Below are positions 17,209 through 25,592 of a DNA stretch of 38,220 nt, piece after piece; the stretch's first letter is position 1, and each line of letters begins with the position of its first letter. The stretch comes from Planctomycetota bacterium (lineage in GTDB: Bacteria; Planctomycetota; UBA1135; GCA-002748355), in contig JALSSW010000166.1 in assembly GCA_026984035.1 (NCBI GenBank), positions 1 to 38,220 of the forward strand, read 5' to 3'. The position numbers and the translations under genes were made by a program. The notes under the pieces are model-generated. The model saw nothing but the letters and a program-made list of their open reading frames with translations. It searched no databases and was not told where the DNA came from.

Positions 17209-18839
17209 CCCTGCTTCTGGGTTTTCTCCTGTTGGCTCCACTCGTGAGTTGGGCGCCCCAGGGGCAGGCCCGGGGCTTTTTACGGATCCGGGCTCGGGTG
17301 AGCTATGTGACCGGTCGTTCGATTTTTCTCGACAAGGGAAGCAAGGATGGGCTGCAAGTGGGGGACTACCTGCTGATTCGCTTTCCTGGGTCGGGACCTC
17401 TCAAACTTCGGATTCAGGCCGTGTCAGAGAGTTCGTCCCGGGTACGACTGCCCGAAGGGATTCAGGGGGGGGTGGGTGTCAGTGGGGAGGTGCGAATTCC
17501 AGAGGAGCGACTGCAGAAAAAGAAGTCGGCCGAGGGGCTTCGGCGGGCGCGCCCCCATTCTGCATGGAAGAGGAAGCTTGAGCCGGCCCGTCCGGGGGAG
17601 CCTCTTTTGGCTCCGGTCCGTGTCCGCAGAGCCTCGGATCGACCGGTGCGCTGGGACGGGAGGTTTCGGCTTTATGGTTTGCGGACTTTTGACAACGAAG
17701 GGGGGCGTTCCACCGGTTTTGGTCTGTTTCGGCCCGGGATCAACCTGAAGGGGCGCAATCCCTTTCGCAATGGAGGCGAGCTCCATTTGGATGCGGAGGT
17801 GCAGCGTAGGGAGGTTTATCTCCAGGATGAGCCGGATACCAAAGATGATCGGGGGAGGGTCAATCGGCTCTACTACTCCAAGGAAGGAGCGCTTTTCTCA
17901 TATCGGGCCGGGCGCTTTGTTTCACCTGACCACCCCGAGATCGGGATCCTGGATGGGGCGGAGCTGGGCATTCCTCTGACGCGGGTTCAGAAAATGGGTG
18001 TCCTCCTTGGGGGGATGCCCGAGGTGACGGATGCGCTGACGACGGGACGGGATCTGGGGATGGCAATCTATTGGCTCCGAGAGGAGGAGGACCAACGGCT
18101 TCGGGTGGCCTTCCAAAAAACCTGGCACAAGGGTGTCCCCGATCGGGATCTCCTCGTGCTCTCAGGGGAGAAGCGTTGGGAATCTACCTCCTTTTTTGTG
18201 CACTCTCTTGTGGATCATTATGGGAATCTGGACCAGGTCAAATCGAAGGGCTTCGAGTGGACCGAAGCGATGTTCCGCCTGCGGCATAAGTTGCAGGAGG
18301 GTCAGGTCCTTTCCGTTTCTTATTTGCATCTCAAGCTTCCTGAGCTGCGTAGGTTTGCCTTCCCGGGCTTGGTGGCGGACCGTCTTCGAAACTTTCGCTC
18401 GGATCGTTTGACCTTGAGTTCGGAGCATGAGCTGGGGGAGGGCTTCGAAGGAAGAACTCGGATTGATTTTTGGAAGGATCAGGACAGGGATGGAATCTCA
18501 GTGGAGGGTGGTCTCCGCGCTCGCGATTTTTTTTATGAGAATGGGGATCTGGATCTTCTTTTGTATCGACGAGAGTCCACCTTTTTCACGGGTCCCGGGC
18601 TTCGCCTACGTGCTCGAAAAAGGTGGGGAGAGTGGGATGGGAGCCTGAGTTACGAATGGGCCGCTTTTGAGACTCGAGGAACTGTTGCGGGCGGGGCGAC
18701 GCTTGTGGATCAGTCAGTAGAGGTTTCCTTGGACTATCAGCCCCCAGCTCCTTGGTATGTTTCGGTGTTCCTTGAGCGGCGCTTCGGGGATGGGCGGGAC
18801 TCCTGGAGCCTTGGTATGTTTTTTCAACTTCGGTTTTGA
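17205..18839 (+). CDS. outer-membrane beta-barrel (porin-cytochrome type)
   Basis: A 544-residue protein with signal peptide (MTLLLGFLLLAPLVSWAPQGQA). Residues 27-105 form a small beta domain (SYVTGRSIFLDKGSKDGLQV, GDYLLIRF) like the SH3/FlgT-type domains that read 'G..v.LdkGs.dGl..Gd'. From about 145 to the end, alternating hydrophobic and charged strands with aromatic girdle residues (FRLYGLRTF, FSYRAGRFV, LRVAFQKTW, GSLSYEWAAF, WYVSVFLERRF) run to a terminal Phe (LGMFFQLRF), the usual outer-membrane insertion signal. I estimate 18 or more strands. The size and the position between two very large multi-heme cytochromes match the porin of porin-cytochrome conduits such as MtrB or OmbB; sequence identity to those is not apparent by eye. 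It is coupled by ATGA to the 23-heme gene and followed 13 bp later by the 16-heme gene. Confidence 0.85.
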   Translation: MTLLLGFLLLAPLVSWAPQGQARGFLRIRARVSYVTGRSIFLDKGSKDGLQVGDYLLIRFPGSGPLKLRIQAVSESSSRVRLPEGIQGGVGVSGEVRIPEERLQKKKSAEGLRRARPHSAWKRKLEPARPGEPLLAPVRVRRASDRPVRWDGRFRLYGLRTFDNEGGRSTGFGLFRPGINLKGRNPFRNGGELHLDAEVQRREVYLQDEPDTKDDRGRVNRLYYSKEGALFSYRAGRFVSPDHPEIGILDGAELGIPLTRVQKMGVLLGGMPEVTDALTTGRDLGMAIYWLREEEDQRLRVAFQKTWHKGVPDRDLLVLSGEKRWESTSFFVHSLVDHYGNLDQVKSKGFEWTEAMFRLRHKLQEGQVLSVSYLHLKLPELRRFAFPGLVADRLRNFRSDRLTLSSEHELGEGFEGRTRIDFWKDQDRDGISVEGGLRARDFFYENGDLDLLLYRRESTFFTGPGLRLRARKRWGEWDGSLSYEWAAFETRGTVAGGATLVDQSVEVSLDYQPPAPWYVSVFLERRFGDGRDSWSLGMFFQLRF

Positions 18840-18852
18840 GAAAGGTGGAAGG

Positions 18853-20127
18853 ATGAGGCGCACATGGACTTTAGGGTGGAAAGGATTCTGGATCACCTTT
18901 CTGATTTGGTTCCCCATCGCCTGTGTGTTTATCGGGCCGCAGGAATGGAACCAGGAGCGCGGCCCCGTTGTTCCGCATGACAGCTTTCCCGGGGATTGTT
19001 CGCTATGCCATGTGGGGAATGGATGGCACAAAATCAAGGCGGACTTTCACTTCGACCATGCCAAGGAGACCGGGGTGGCTCTTTTGGGGGCTCACAAGCA
19101 GGCCGAGTGCCTGCTCTGCCACAATGATCGAGGAGGCCTGAAGACTGCCATGCTTCGAGGATGTCAGGGTTGTCACGCGGATCCTCATGCTTCAAGGCTC
19201 GGCCAGAACTGTAAGAGCTGCCATAACGAAACATCCTGGGTTCCCCGGGGGCAGATCGCCAAGCATGCCAGGACTCGTTTCCCTCTCGCCGGTATTCATG
19301 CGGTCGCTGCTTGTCAGCGATGTCATCCGGGTGCTCATGTGGGGCGTTTTGGAGGTTTGGATCCCTCCTGCGAAGTGTGCCATACCAAGGAGCTGGTCCG
19401 GGCAACAGATCCCGATCATCAAAGCCAGGGTTGGACCTCCAAGTGCCAGCGCTGCCACATCCCCACTTCTTGGAAGGACGCGCGCTTCAACCATGATACC
19501 TATCCACTCGTGGGGGAGCACCGGACACTGGCATGCGCTGCTTGCCACAAGAACAATGTCTTCAAGGGGACTCCCAAGCAATGCGTTGATTGTCATCTCG
19601 CCAACTATCAGGCGACGACCAATCCCCAGCACTCGTCTGCCGGTTTCGGAACGGATTGCGAACGCTGCCATTCACCCTATGGCTGGTCCGGGGCGAATTT
19701 CGACCATGACAGCTTCTTTGTATTGCGGGGATCGCATAAGGGTTTGGATTGCAGCAAGTGCCACAAGAACAATGTCTACAAGGGGACGCCTAAGGATTGC
19801 GCCTCATGCCATCTCAGTGATTACAACAACACGACCAGTCCCAATCACGCTGCTTCGGGGTTTCCCACCACCTGCGAAACCTGTCATAACGAGACGAGCT
19901 GGCAGGGGGCGACCTTCGACCACAGGGCATTTCCGATCGATTCGGGCAAACACAAAGGGCTTTCTTGCACGGACTGTCATCCCAACCTGGCGCAGCCCAA
20001 GACTTTTACTTGCCTGAGCTGTCATGACCACAGCCAGACCAAGATGGATGATAAGCATAAGGATGTTTCGGGATATAGCTATTCAAGCTCGGCATGCTAT
20101 TCCTGCCACCCCAAGGGAAAAGAATGA
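18853..20127 (+). CDS. 16-heme c-type cytochrome with duplicated three-heme modules
   Basis: A 424-residue extracytoplasmic cytochrome with 16 CXXCH motifs by my count. An N-terminal signal or anchor (WKGFWITFLIWFPIACVFIG) precedes the first heme (CSLCH). The C-terminal half is built of a repeated module of about 72 residues with three hemes: CHKNNVFKGTPKQCVDCHL and CHKNNVYKGTPKDCASCHL lie 216 bp apart, each followed by a TT.P.H...GF..T/DCE.CH...W.GA.FDH stretch. ATG was chosen because GGTGGAAGG lies directly before it and the start falls just after the barrel stop. It is the last gene of the four-gene conduit and is followed by a clear terminator. It is likely the surface or periplasmic partner of the barrel; the location is inferred. 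Confidence 0.92.
   Translation: MRRTWTLGWKGFWITFLIWFPIACVFIGPQEWNQERGPVVPHDSFPGDCSLCHVGNGWHKIKADFHFDHAKETGVALLGAHKQAECLLCHNDRGGLKTAMLRGCQGCHADPHASRLGQNCKSCHNETSWVPRGQIAKHARTRFPLAGIHAVAACQRCHPGAHVGRFGGLDPSCEVCHTKELVRATDPDHQSQGWTSKCQRCHIPTSWKDARFNHDTYPLVGEHRTLACAACHKNNVFKGTPKQCVDCHLANYQATTNPQHSSAGFGTDCERCHSPYGWSGANFDHDSFFVLRGSHKGLDCSKCHKNNVYKGTPKDCASCHLSDYNNTTSPNHAASGFPTTCETCHNETSWQGATFDHRAFPIDSGKHKGLSCTDCHPNLAQPKTFTCLSCHDHSQTKMDDKHKDVSGYSYSSSACYSCHPKGKE
19543..19974 (+). repeat. tandem 216-bp repeat encoding a three-heme module
   Basis: The unit that starts at 19543 recurs at 19759, exactly 216 bp (72 codons) later. At the start of each unit the DNA is nearly identical over about 35 bases, including TGCCACAAGAACAATGTCT in the first and TGCCACAAGAACAATGTCT in the second, while the rest has diverged at both DNA and protein level. 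This indicates in-frame duplication of a heme module inside the 16-heme gene. Confidence 0.7.
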
Positions 20128-20137
20128 AAGAATCCCT

Positions 20138-20171
20138 ATCCTCCTCCTCGAGATAGGGGAGGATTTTTTTT
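20138..20171 (+). terminator. intrinsic terminator after the electron-conduit operon
   Basis: ATCCTCC (20138-20144) pairs perfectly with GGAGGAT (20158-20164), followed by a run of eight T (20164-20171). It closes the 12821-20127 transcript and sits between it and the convergent polysaccharide gene. Confidence 0.8.
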
Positions 20172-20237
20172 GGAGGGTGGCGCGTCGGGAGCATGGACCC
20201 GACGGTTCGGGATCTCAGAGCCCCAGGAGCTGAACGC

Positions 20238-20921
20238 TTATACCAAACGCTCGAGAAAGAGGGGTAGGTCGTAGGTGATCCTGTTCAAGACAACGCCCCC
20301 AACGGGAACACCAAGGTCCTGTAGGGTCTGCACGGATTTCTGAACAGCTTGCGTCCGCGCCCTGTTGGCTTCCGCCACCAAGATCGCAAGATCCATTCCG
20401 CGCAAAATGGGGCCCGCTTCAGGAGCAGCGGAGAGGGGTGGAATGTCCACAACGATGATTTCAGCTGTTCCTTGGAGATCCGAAAAGAGGCGGTGGATGC
20501 CTCCATCCCCAAAGGGTGTGAAAAGATCCGAGAGGGGTTTGCCGGAGGGGATCAAGTCTACAAAGGGGGCCACCTGATAACGGAGGGCCTCCCCTAGTTG
20601 GGCAGTGTTGTCGAAGTATTCACAAAGCCCGGGTGTCCCCACAACGTTGAAATGTTCGGCCAGGGAAGGATTGCGGAGATTGGTTTCGACAAGAACTGTG
20701 CGTCGTCCTTGTTCTCCGAGGAAAACTGCAAGGTTCCCCGCGACAGTCGTCGTCCCTTCTCCAGGAAGGGTGGAGCAGATCCCGATGCGAAGTGCTTTGT
20801 CACCAGTGTCGGGAAGAGTAACGCTGAGCCGACTCCAGAGGTGGCGGATTTCTTCGCGCAGAACCTGAGCCTTTAATCCTCTTGCTCCCGATTTGGGATC
20901 ACTTCCAACAATACTTTTCAT
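20238..20921 (-). CDS. CpsD/CapB-like P-loop ATPase, probably inactive as a BY-kinase
   Basis: A 227-residue cytoplasmic protein of the ParA/MinD-like fold used by bacterial tyrosine kinases of capsule and exopolysaccharide systems. The Walker-A region is STLPGEGTTTVAGNLA (50-65), but the invariant Lys of GEGK[ST] is Thr. The A' motif reads VLVETNLRNPS (76-86) where kinases have D-x-D, so both Asp are changed. Walker B (IIVVDIPPL, 155-163) is intact. The usual C-terminal Tyr cluster is absent; the chain ends LPLFLERLV. It lies 100 bp after the Wzz/GumC-like gene on the same strand, the normal pairing. I infer a regulatory, non-phosphorylating partner of the Wzz-like protein rather than an active kinase. 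Confidence 0.82.
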   Translation of the reverse strand: MKSIVGSDPKSGARGLKAQVLREEIRHLWSRLSVTLPDTGDKALRIGICSTLPGEGTTTVAGNLAVFLGEQGRRTVLVETNLRNPSLAEHFNVVGTPGLCEYFDNTAQLGEALRYQVAPFVDLIPSGKPLSDLFTPFGDGGIHRLFSDLQGTAEIIVVDIPPLSAAPEAGPILRGMDLAILVAEANRARTQAVQKSVQTLQDLGVPVGGVVLNRITYDLPLFLERLV

Positions 20922-21021
20922 GTTCTAGATCTCCTGAGTTCCGGCCACCCCGGGCCATGAGCACCAGTTTCGATTCTTTCTGGTCGATTCTTTCCTGTCG
21001 TGATCCAAGGACTGGTTCAAG

Positions 21022-22668
21022 CTAACCCCAGGTGCGGATCCTAAGGTTCTGATGGCGGCGCATGTCTCTCTTCTTAAGTTTGGGAAGCGAAGCGAGGACT
21101 TTGACTCCCTCAATATCCTCCAGGTCTTCGGGTCCATGGACCTGAGTGTCCGTGATTGTTTTTAGGAGGAGAAGGACCAGCGCAAAGAAGAAGCCTCCCA
21201 GCAAGCCTCCAATGGTCATTTTTGCGCGGGCAGGCCCATCCTTTTCGAGTGGAAGGTTGGCTTTGGCGATGATTTGCAGAGAGCCGGAACCTTCGAGGGC
21301 TGCCTTGGCTTTTTTCTTCGCAAGGGCCAAGCGATCTTCTTCCATTTCAAGATCTCGATCCGCGGCCTTCAATTGGCGTTTTAGCTGGGAGAAGCGATCT
21401 CTCCTTGCAAGAAGCTTGGCAAGCCTTTTCTGGGCGTTGTCGAGCTGTTTTTTTGTTTGGAGGAGGCTGTTCTGCCCGACTTCGAGTTCGATTTTGAGGT
21501 CTTGGATCCTGGCATCCGTGGAGCTGTAATCGACATTGAGGACCTTTCGTTTTTGGATGTGGGTGAGGGGATCCTTTTTTAACTCTTTTTCCAGTTCCTT
21601 GTTTTTTGTTTTTAAGAGAGCTTCCAGGCGTTTGATCTCACGGTTACCCGGGACAAACTTGGATTTGGCCTCTTCAAGATCGGTTTCCAGTTCCTGAATT
21701 CTGGCTTGGAGGACCGTCACCTTGGGGCGAGGTTCGGTAATGGGTTCTTCAACCTCCGTGTATTGAGGAATGGATTGGATTCGTTTTTTCAAGGTGGACA
21801 GAATGATTTTGGAGGTCTCAATTTTATTTTTTATTTTAGTTTCTTCAGTGCGCATGACCCGGACCTCCTCCTGGGCCTGCTTCAGCTCTTCCTCAAAGTC
21901 CTGCACGTTGAGCGTATTTAAGAATTGTTGGTAGGCTTCCTCCGCCTTTCGGTAAGCCTCTTTAGATTTTTTGTAGTCCTTTTCAACGTCCTCAAGGTTG
22001 GAGTCGGTGTACGCCTTCACATGTTGTTTACGCGCCTCCTCCATGTAGGTCTTTAGGATCTTCTGGGCGAGGAGAGGGTCATTCGATGTGTAAGTGATAT
22101 TGATGAGCTCCGAGCGCCTGGGCATCTCCACTCCGAGGCTTTCCCGCATGGTCAGAAGAGCATCTGTCCGGGAGGCATGCGAGTCCCCGGGGTCGTTGGC
22201 CCACTTTTGGAATTTCAGAATAGGTCGACGAATCTTTTCTTTGATGCTCTCGTCAGGGCTGGCTGGGGGAATCTTGGGCTGGTAGGGGTGGACAATGGTG
22301 TCCGTTCCCAATTTGTCGATGACCCTTAATAACAGCTCATCCGAATAGAGGAGAGCTTGGGCATTGGCTTGGAGGTGGAGCCTTGCGGGGGCGTTTTCAA
22401 TGTTGAGAGGATTCAAGCTCCTAGTCTCTCCCGCGTTCCGGGTCACAAAGGATCCCGTACTCGTATAATAATTGGGAGTGGAAATGGCCACAAAGGCTCC
22501 AATAAGGGTCCCAATGGCCATAAAAGTCGCCAGGAAAAGCTTTCCTCGGAAAACTCCGGCTAGAACCTGCTTCAAGCTTAGGGCTTTATCCTGCTCCGGC
22601 GGCCTGGGCTGGAGAAGGGGAATCTGCGTGATGGGCTGGAGTTCGTTTTTTGACATCAGGTTCGGCAT
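21022..22668 (-). CDS. Wzz/GumC-like polysaccharide co-polymerase (chain-length determinant)
   Basis: A 548-residue inner-membrane protein. A short cytoplasmic N-terminus leads to TM1 (about 44-64, FLATFMAIGTLIGAFVAIS), then a Wzz-type periplasmic domain starting PNYYTSTGSF, long coiled coils from about 215 to 480 rich in Glu/Lys/Leu, TM2 (about 488-508, MTIGGLLGGFFFALVLLLL) and a cytoplasmic tail (GPEDLEDIEGVKVLASLPKLKKR) with the 'v.g.ip' region that contacts the kinase-like partner. This is the standard layout of co-polymerases that set exopolysaccharide chain length. ATG at 22668 was kept as start; another in-frame ATG is 12 bp downstream, and neither has a clear ribosome site. It is transcribed divergently from the glycosylphosphotransferase gene and followed by the degenerate kinase. 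Confidence 0.88.
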   Translation of the reverse strand: MPNLMSKNELQPITQIPLLQPRPPEQDKALSLKQVLAGVFRGKLFLATFMAIGTLIGAFVAISTPNYYTSTGSFVTRNAGETRSLNPLNIENAPARLHLQANAQALLYSDELLLRVIDKLGTDTIVHPYQPKIPPASPDESIKEKIRRPILKFQKWANDPGDSHASRTDALLTMRESLGVEMPRRSELINITYTSNDPLLAQKILKTYMEEARKQHVKAYTDSNLEDVEKDYKKSKEAYRKAEEAYQQFLNTLNVQDFEEELKQAQEEVRVMRTEETKIKNKIETSKIILSTLKKRIQSIPQYTEVEEPITEPRPKVTVLQARIQELETDLEEAKSKFVPGNREIKRLEALLKTKNKELEKELKKDPLTHIQKRKVLNVDYSSTDARIQDLKIELEVGQNSLLQTKKQLDNAQKRLAKLLARRDRFSQLKRQLKAADRDLEMEEDRLALAKKKAKAALEGSGSLQIIAKANLPLEKDGPARAKMTIGGLLGGFFFALVLLLLKTITDTQVHGPEDLEDIEGVKVLASLPKLKKRDMRRHQNLRIRTWG

Positions 22669-23057
22669 TGAAGCTCTATCTGTGGAAGTTGCAATTGTTT
22701 ACTCTTCTTTGCCCAAGATCGGGACAGAACCTGTAGAGTTCTTCTTCCTCTATATCCCCAGGGCTCTTGTTTCTGTCGTCTTACCTTCCCTTGAGCCTTT
22801 TGGGTGAACTGAATTAATTCCTGCTCGAACGTCAAAGGAGGGTTGCCCGGGGAATGCAATGGAATCATTGGAGTTTTCAAGTTTCCCGGACAAGCGGTCG
22901 AGCTAGAAGGGAAGGATCTGTCTTTTTTGCCTGAGAATCTGGCCCATTCGGCCTCTTTCTCATATTTATAGGCATTATGCATTTCGTAAAGGGAAATAAT
23001 TATAGGTCAGGCAAATAGGATTTGTCATATAGAGGCCTGGATCGGTCAATTCCCCAG
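22669..23057. promoter_or_regulatory. 389-bp divergent regulatory region of the polysaccharide locus
   Basis: This gap must carry promoters for both the Wzz-like gene (minus) and the glycosylphosphotransferase gene (plus). It is AT-rich near 22961-23024. TTATAGG occurs twice (22966-22972 and 23000-23006), 34 bp apart, either of which could act as a -10 element for the plus-strand gene, and a small GCAT-T-ATGC palindrome lies between. No clear -35 boxes. Short open frames here lack coding character. Confidence 0.35.
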
Positions 23058-24464
23058 ATGATTCAAGAACGTCAAAGCCTACTCAGTCATCTTTTCCGCC
23101 TCGGGGATCTCCTGATTCTCTGTGCTGGGGCCTGGTTCAGTAGAGTGCTGGGAGAAGCTTTGATTTCCCATCCTCCCTTTCCCGAGGATGCAGGGGCTCT
23201 TTGGGGGGGATTCCTGTTCCTCACGGGATCCTGGGTCCTGGTGGCATGGAGAAAGGATCTCTATGTCTCCCGAAGAACGGAAAACTTGATTCATGAGATT
23301 TCCGCCGTCGGAGAAACCCTTCTTTTCTCCATGGGGCTGGCTGCTTTGGCCTCCTTCCTGTTCTTCAAAGGTCTCCCCTTCGAGCCTCTCACGACCCTCC
23401 TTCTCGTGTTTGGGGTCTTTTGTGTGGAGAGGATCAGCCTGCGGACCTTTCTTCGTTTTTTACGGTCCAAAGGTTTCAACTATCGTTACATTCTCATCGT
23501 GGGCGAAGGGAGGGCCGCGGAGATCTTGGCTCGAAACTTCAGATCCCATCCCTCCTTTGGAATCCGGATCCTTGGCTCTCTTTTCTTCGGTGGAGAGGGA
23601 GGAGGCAGACTGGGGACCATTCGCAATTTTGGATCCATCCAGCGTCTCCAAGGAGTGCTTTCCAATTACGTCGTTGACACGGTTCTTTTAGCCCCCTCGG
23701 AAATGGCCAGTGTCCATGAGATCAATCAAGTCCTTCAGCTTTGCGATGAGGCTGGGATTCCTTGCAATTATGCTCCAGGTTTTTTCTCCCTCCAAAACCT
23801 CCTTCCTGAAGTCGTTTGGTATGGAAATGTTCCGGCCTTTTCTTTTCATACCAAGACGGGAACCTCTACCGCTTTTGCTGTCAAGCGCCTGATCGATATC
23901 CTTGTTTCATCCGCTTTGATCCTTTTCTTCTCTCCCCTTCTCCTTCTCTTTGCCTTCCTTGTTTGGCTCCATGACAGGGGACCGATTCTTTTTAAGCAGC
24001 CGCGCTCGGGCCTCCATGGAAAGGTCTTTCAATGCCTTAAATTTCGAAGCATGTGCCTGGATGCCGAGGACAAGCTCAGGGAACTTGCGAAGGAGAATGA
24101 GCAGGATGGCCCTGTCTTTAAGATCAAAAAGGATCCCCGTATTACCCCCATTGGCCGCTTTCTCCGGAAATTCAGTTTCGATGAGCTTCCTCAGCTTTTT
24201 AACGTGCTCAAGGGGGATATGAGTCTTGTGGGTCCTCGGCCCCCCCTCCCCTCCGAGGTGATGCAATACGACTGGTGGCAAAGACGCCGTCTCTCGGTGC
24301 GCCCAGGGATCACATGTATTTGGCAAGTTTGGGGGCGGAACCGGGTTTCCTTCCATCGTTGGGTGGAAATGGATCTCTACTACATTGACAACTGGTCTCT
24401 TTGGATGGATTTCAAGCTTTTGGTTCGGACGGTCCAAGTTGTTCTTCGGGGGACAGGGATGTGA
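23058..24464 (+). CDS. exopolysaccharide polyprenyl glycosylphosphotransferase (WcaJ/WbaP type)
   Basis: A 468-residue membrane enzyme that transfers a sugar-1-phosphate from a nucleotide sugar to undecaprenyl phosphate, the first step of polysaccharide repeat-unit assembly. The N-terminal half has four hydrophobic helices and a CoA-binding-like Rossmann domain (YRYILIVGEGRAAEILARNF). The catalytic half begins VKRLIDILVSSALILFFSPL and carries the conserved blocks FKQPRSGLHGKVFQCLKFRS, PRITPIGRFLRKFSFDELPQ (with the Asp-Glu pair), LFNVLKGDMSLVGPRPPLP and VRPGITCIWQVWGRN. The start is uncertain: the ATG at 23058 fits the family, but a TTG at 23022 is also in frame. The stop overlaps the next start (TGATG), so it is coupled to the GT2 gene. 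Confidence 0.93.
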   Translation: MIQERQSLLSHLFRLGDLLILCAGAWFSRVLGEALISHPPFPEDAGALWGGFLFLTGSWVLVAWRKDLYVSRRTENLIHEISAVGETLLFSMGLAALASFLFFKGLPFEPLTTLLLVFGVFCVERISLRTFLRFLRSKGFNYRYILIVGEGRAAEILARNFRSHPSFGIRILGSLFFGGEGGGRLGTIRNFGSIQRLQGVLSNYVVDTVLLAPSEMASVHEINQVLQLCDEAGIPCNYAPGFFSLQNLLPEVVWYGNVPAFSFHTKTGTSTAFAVKRLIDILVSSALILFFSPLLLLFAFLVWLHDRGPILFKQPRSGLHGKVFQCLKFRSMCLDAEDKLRELAKENEQDGPVFKIKKDPRITPIGRFLRKFSFDELPQLFNVLKGDMSLVGPRPPLPSEVMQYDWWQRRRLSVRPGITCIWQVWGRNRVSFHRWVEMDLYYIDNWSLWMDFKLLVRTVQVVLRGTGM

Positions 24465-25534
24465 TGGAGGCCGGGCTGGGGAAAAAAAAGGCTCAGGAGG
24501 GGGTGCTCCAGGAGGCAGGGTCCCAGGGGACAAAGGCCGGGCTTTCCCTGATCCTTGTGAATTGGAATACCAAGGATCTTCTTCTGGGACTTTTAAAATC
24601 TTTAGATCCAGGTCACCCTTCTTGGAAGAGGCCTGTGGAAGTCATTGTGGTGGACAATGACAGTGCGGATGGGAGTGTAGAAGCGGTCCAACAGGCCTTC
24701 CCCTGGGTACGCCTCCTTCCTCAATCGGAGAACCTCGGTTTTGCCGGGGGGGTGAATCGCGGCCTGGAGGTTGCCATTCATCCCTGGGTTTGCCTGGTGA
24801 ATTCGGACGTGGATGCCAGTCCCGAAGCTTTTGAAACTCTGGTTGAATATGCGGAGACTCATCCCAAGGCAGGGGTCGTGGGACCGAAAATCCTGAATGG
24901 GGATGGAAGTTTACAATTTTCCTATCGAAAGTTTCCTTCGGTTTGGATGCAAATCTGCCTGAGCTTTGGCTTTCATCGATTCGCCAAGATTTCGAAGATC
25001 TTGAATGGGGAGCGGTATGGAGGACAGGTTTTTGAGCATCCCCGTCCCGTGGACTATGTCAGTGGCTGTCTCTTTTTGATTCGAAGGGAGCTCCTGGAAC
25101 GCATCGGAGGCTTGGATGAAGGCTTCTTCATGTATTTCGAGGAGACCGATTTTTGTAAAAGAACTTGGGAAGCGGGTTTTGAGGTGCATTACGCGCCAGT
25201 ATCCACATTTGCCCACCATGCCGGAGCTTCAGCTAAAAAAGCCCGGAAGAGGACCTTCTTGGCCTTCCGGCGCAGTCAGCTGCGTTATATGAAAATGCAC
25301 CGGGGGTGGGGGGCAGCCCTCATGATGCGTTTTGCGATGATTCTATTCCTTGTGATCCGGATTCCTGCATGGGCCATTCTCTCCCTTTGGAGCGGAGAGA
25401 AAGGAAGGCTCTCTCGCTCGAACTTGGCCGTCTCCCTCAGTGCCCTTTGGGACTTGATGAAGCCTCATGCTTGGATCCCGCCGAAAACGACATTGCACCG
25501 GTCTGCTTCCAGGCACCAAGAATGTTCTCACTAG
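24464..25534 (+). CDS. GT2 family glycosyltransferase (rhamnosyltransferase-like)
   Basis: A 356-residue GT-A fold transferase that would add a sugar to the lipid-linked intermediate made by the preceding enzyme. It shows the N-terminal LSLILVNWNTKDLLLGLL, the nucleotide-binding VIVVDNDSADGS (60-71), SENLGFAGGVNRGL (88-101), the metal-binding DVD (115-117) in LVNSDVDASPEAF, and the late YVSGCLFLIRRELLERIGGL plus FFMYFEETDFCKRTWEAG regions characteristic of WbbL-like rhamnosyltransferases. Two hydrophobic segments near the C-terminus (MMRFAMILFLVIRIPAWAIL) suggest membrane association. The start shares one base with the upstream stop. Sugar donor unknown. Confidence 0.9.
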   Translation: MEAGLGKKKAQEGVLQEAGSQGTKAGLSLILVNWNTKDLLLGLLKSLDPGHPSWKRPVEVIVVDNDSADGSVEAVQQAFPWVRLLPQSENLGFAGGVNRGLEVAIHPWVCLVNSDVDASPEAFETLVEYAETHPKAGVVGPKILNGDGSLQFSYRKFPSVWMQICLSFGFHRFAKISKILNGERYGGQVFEHPRPVDYVSGCLFLIRRELLERIGGLDEGFFMYFEETDFCKRTWEAGFEVHYAPVSTFAHHAGASAKKARKRTFLAFRRSQLRYMKMHRGWGAALMMRFAMILFLVIRIPAWAILSLWSGEKGRLSRSNLAVSLSALWDLMKPHAWIPPKTTLHRSASRHQECSH

Positions 25535-25592
25535 GACCCCAAACTTGCTTTAGCTGAGTCTGTTTGGGATAAGCCCTGGATTTCCAAAACCT

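Noticed and set aside
19001..20120. Regularly spaced repeats that at first glance suggest a CRISPR array
   Set aside because: They are heme-module codons (CXXCH) in an open frame; spacing and sequence follow protein repeats.
22656..22982. 108-residue minus-strand frame in the divergent polysaccharide promoter region
   Set aside because: It overlaps the start of the Wzz-like gene in another frame and has no coding character.
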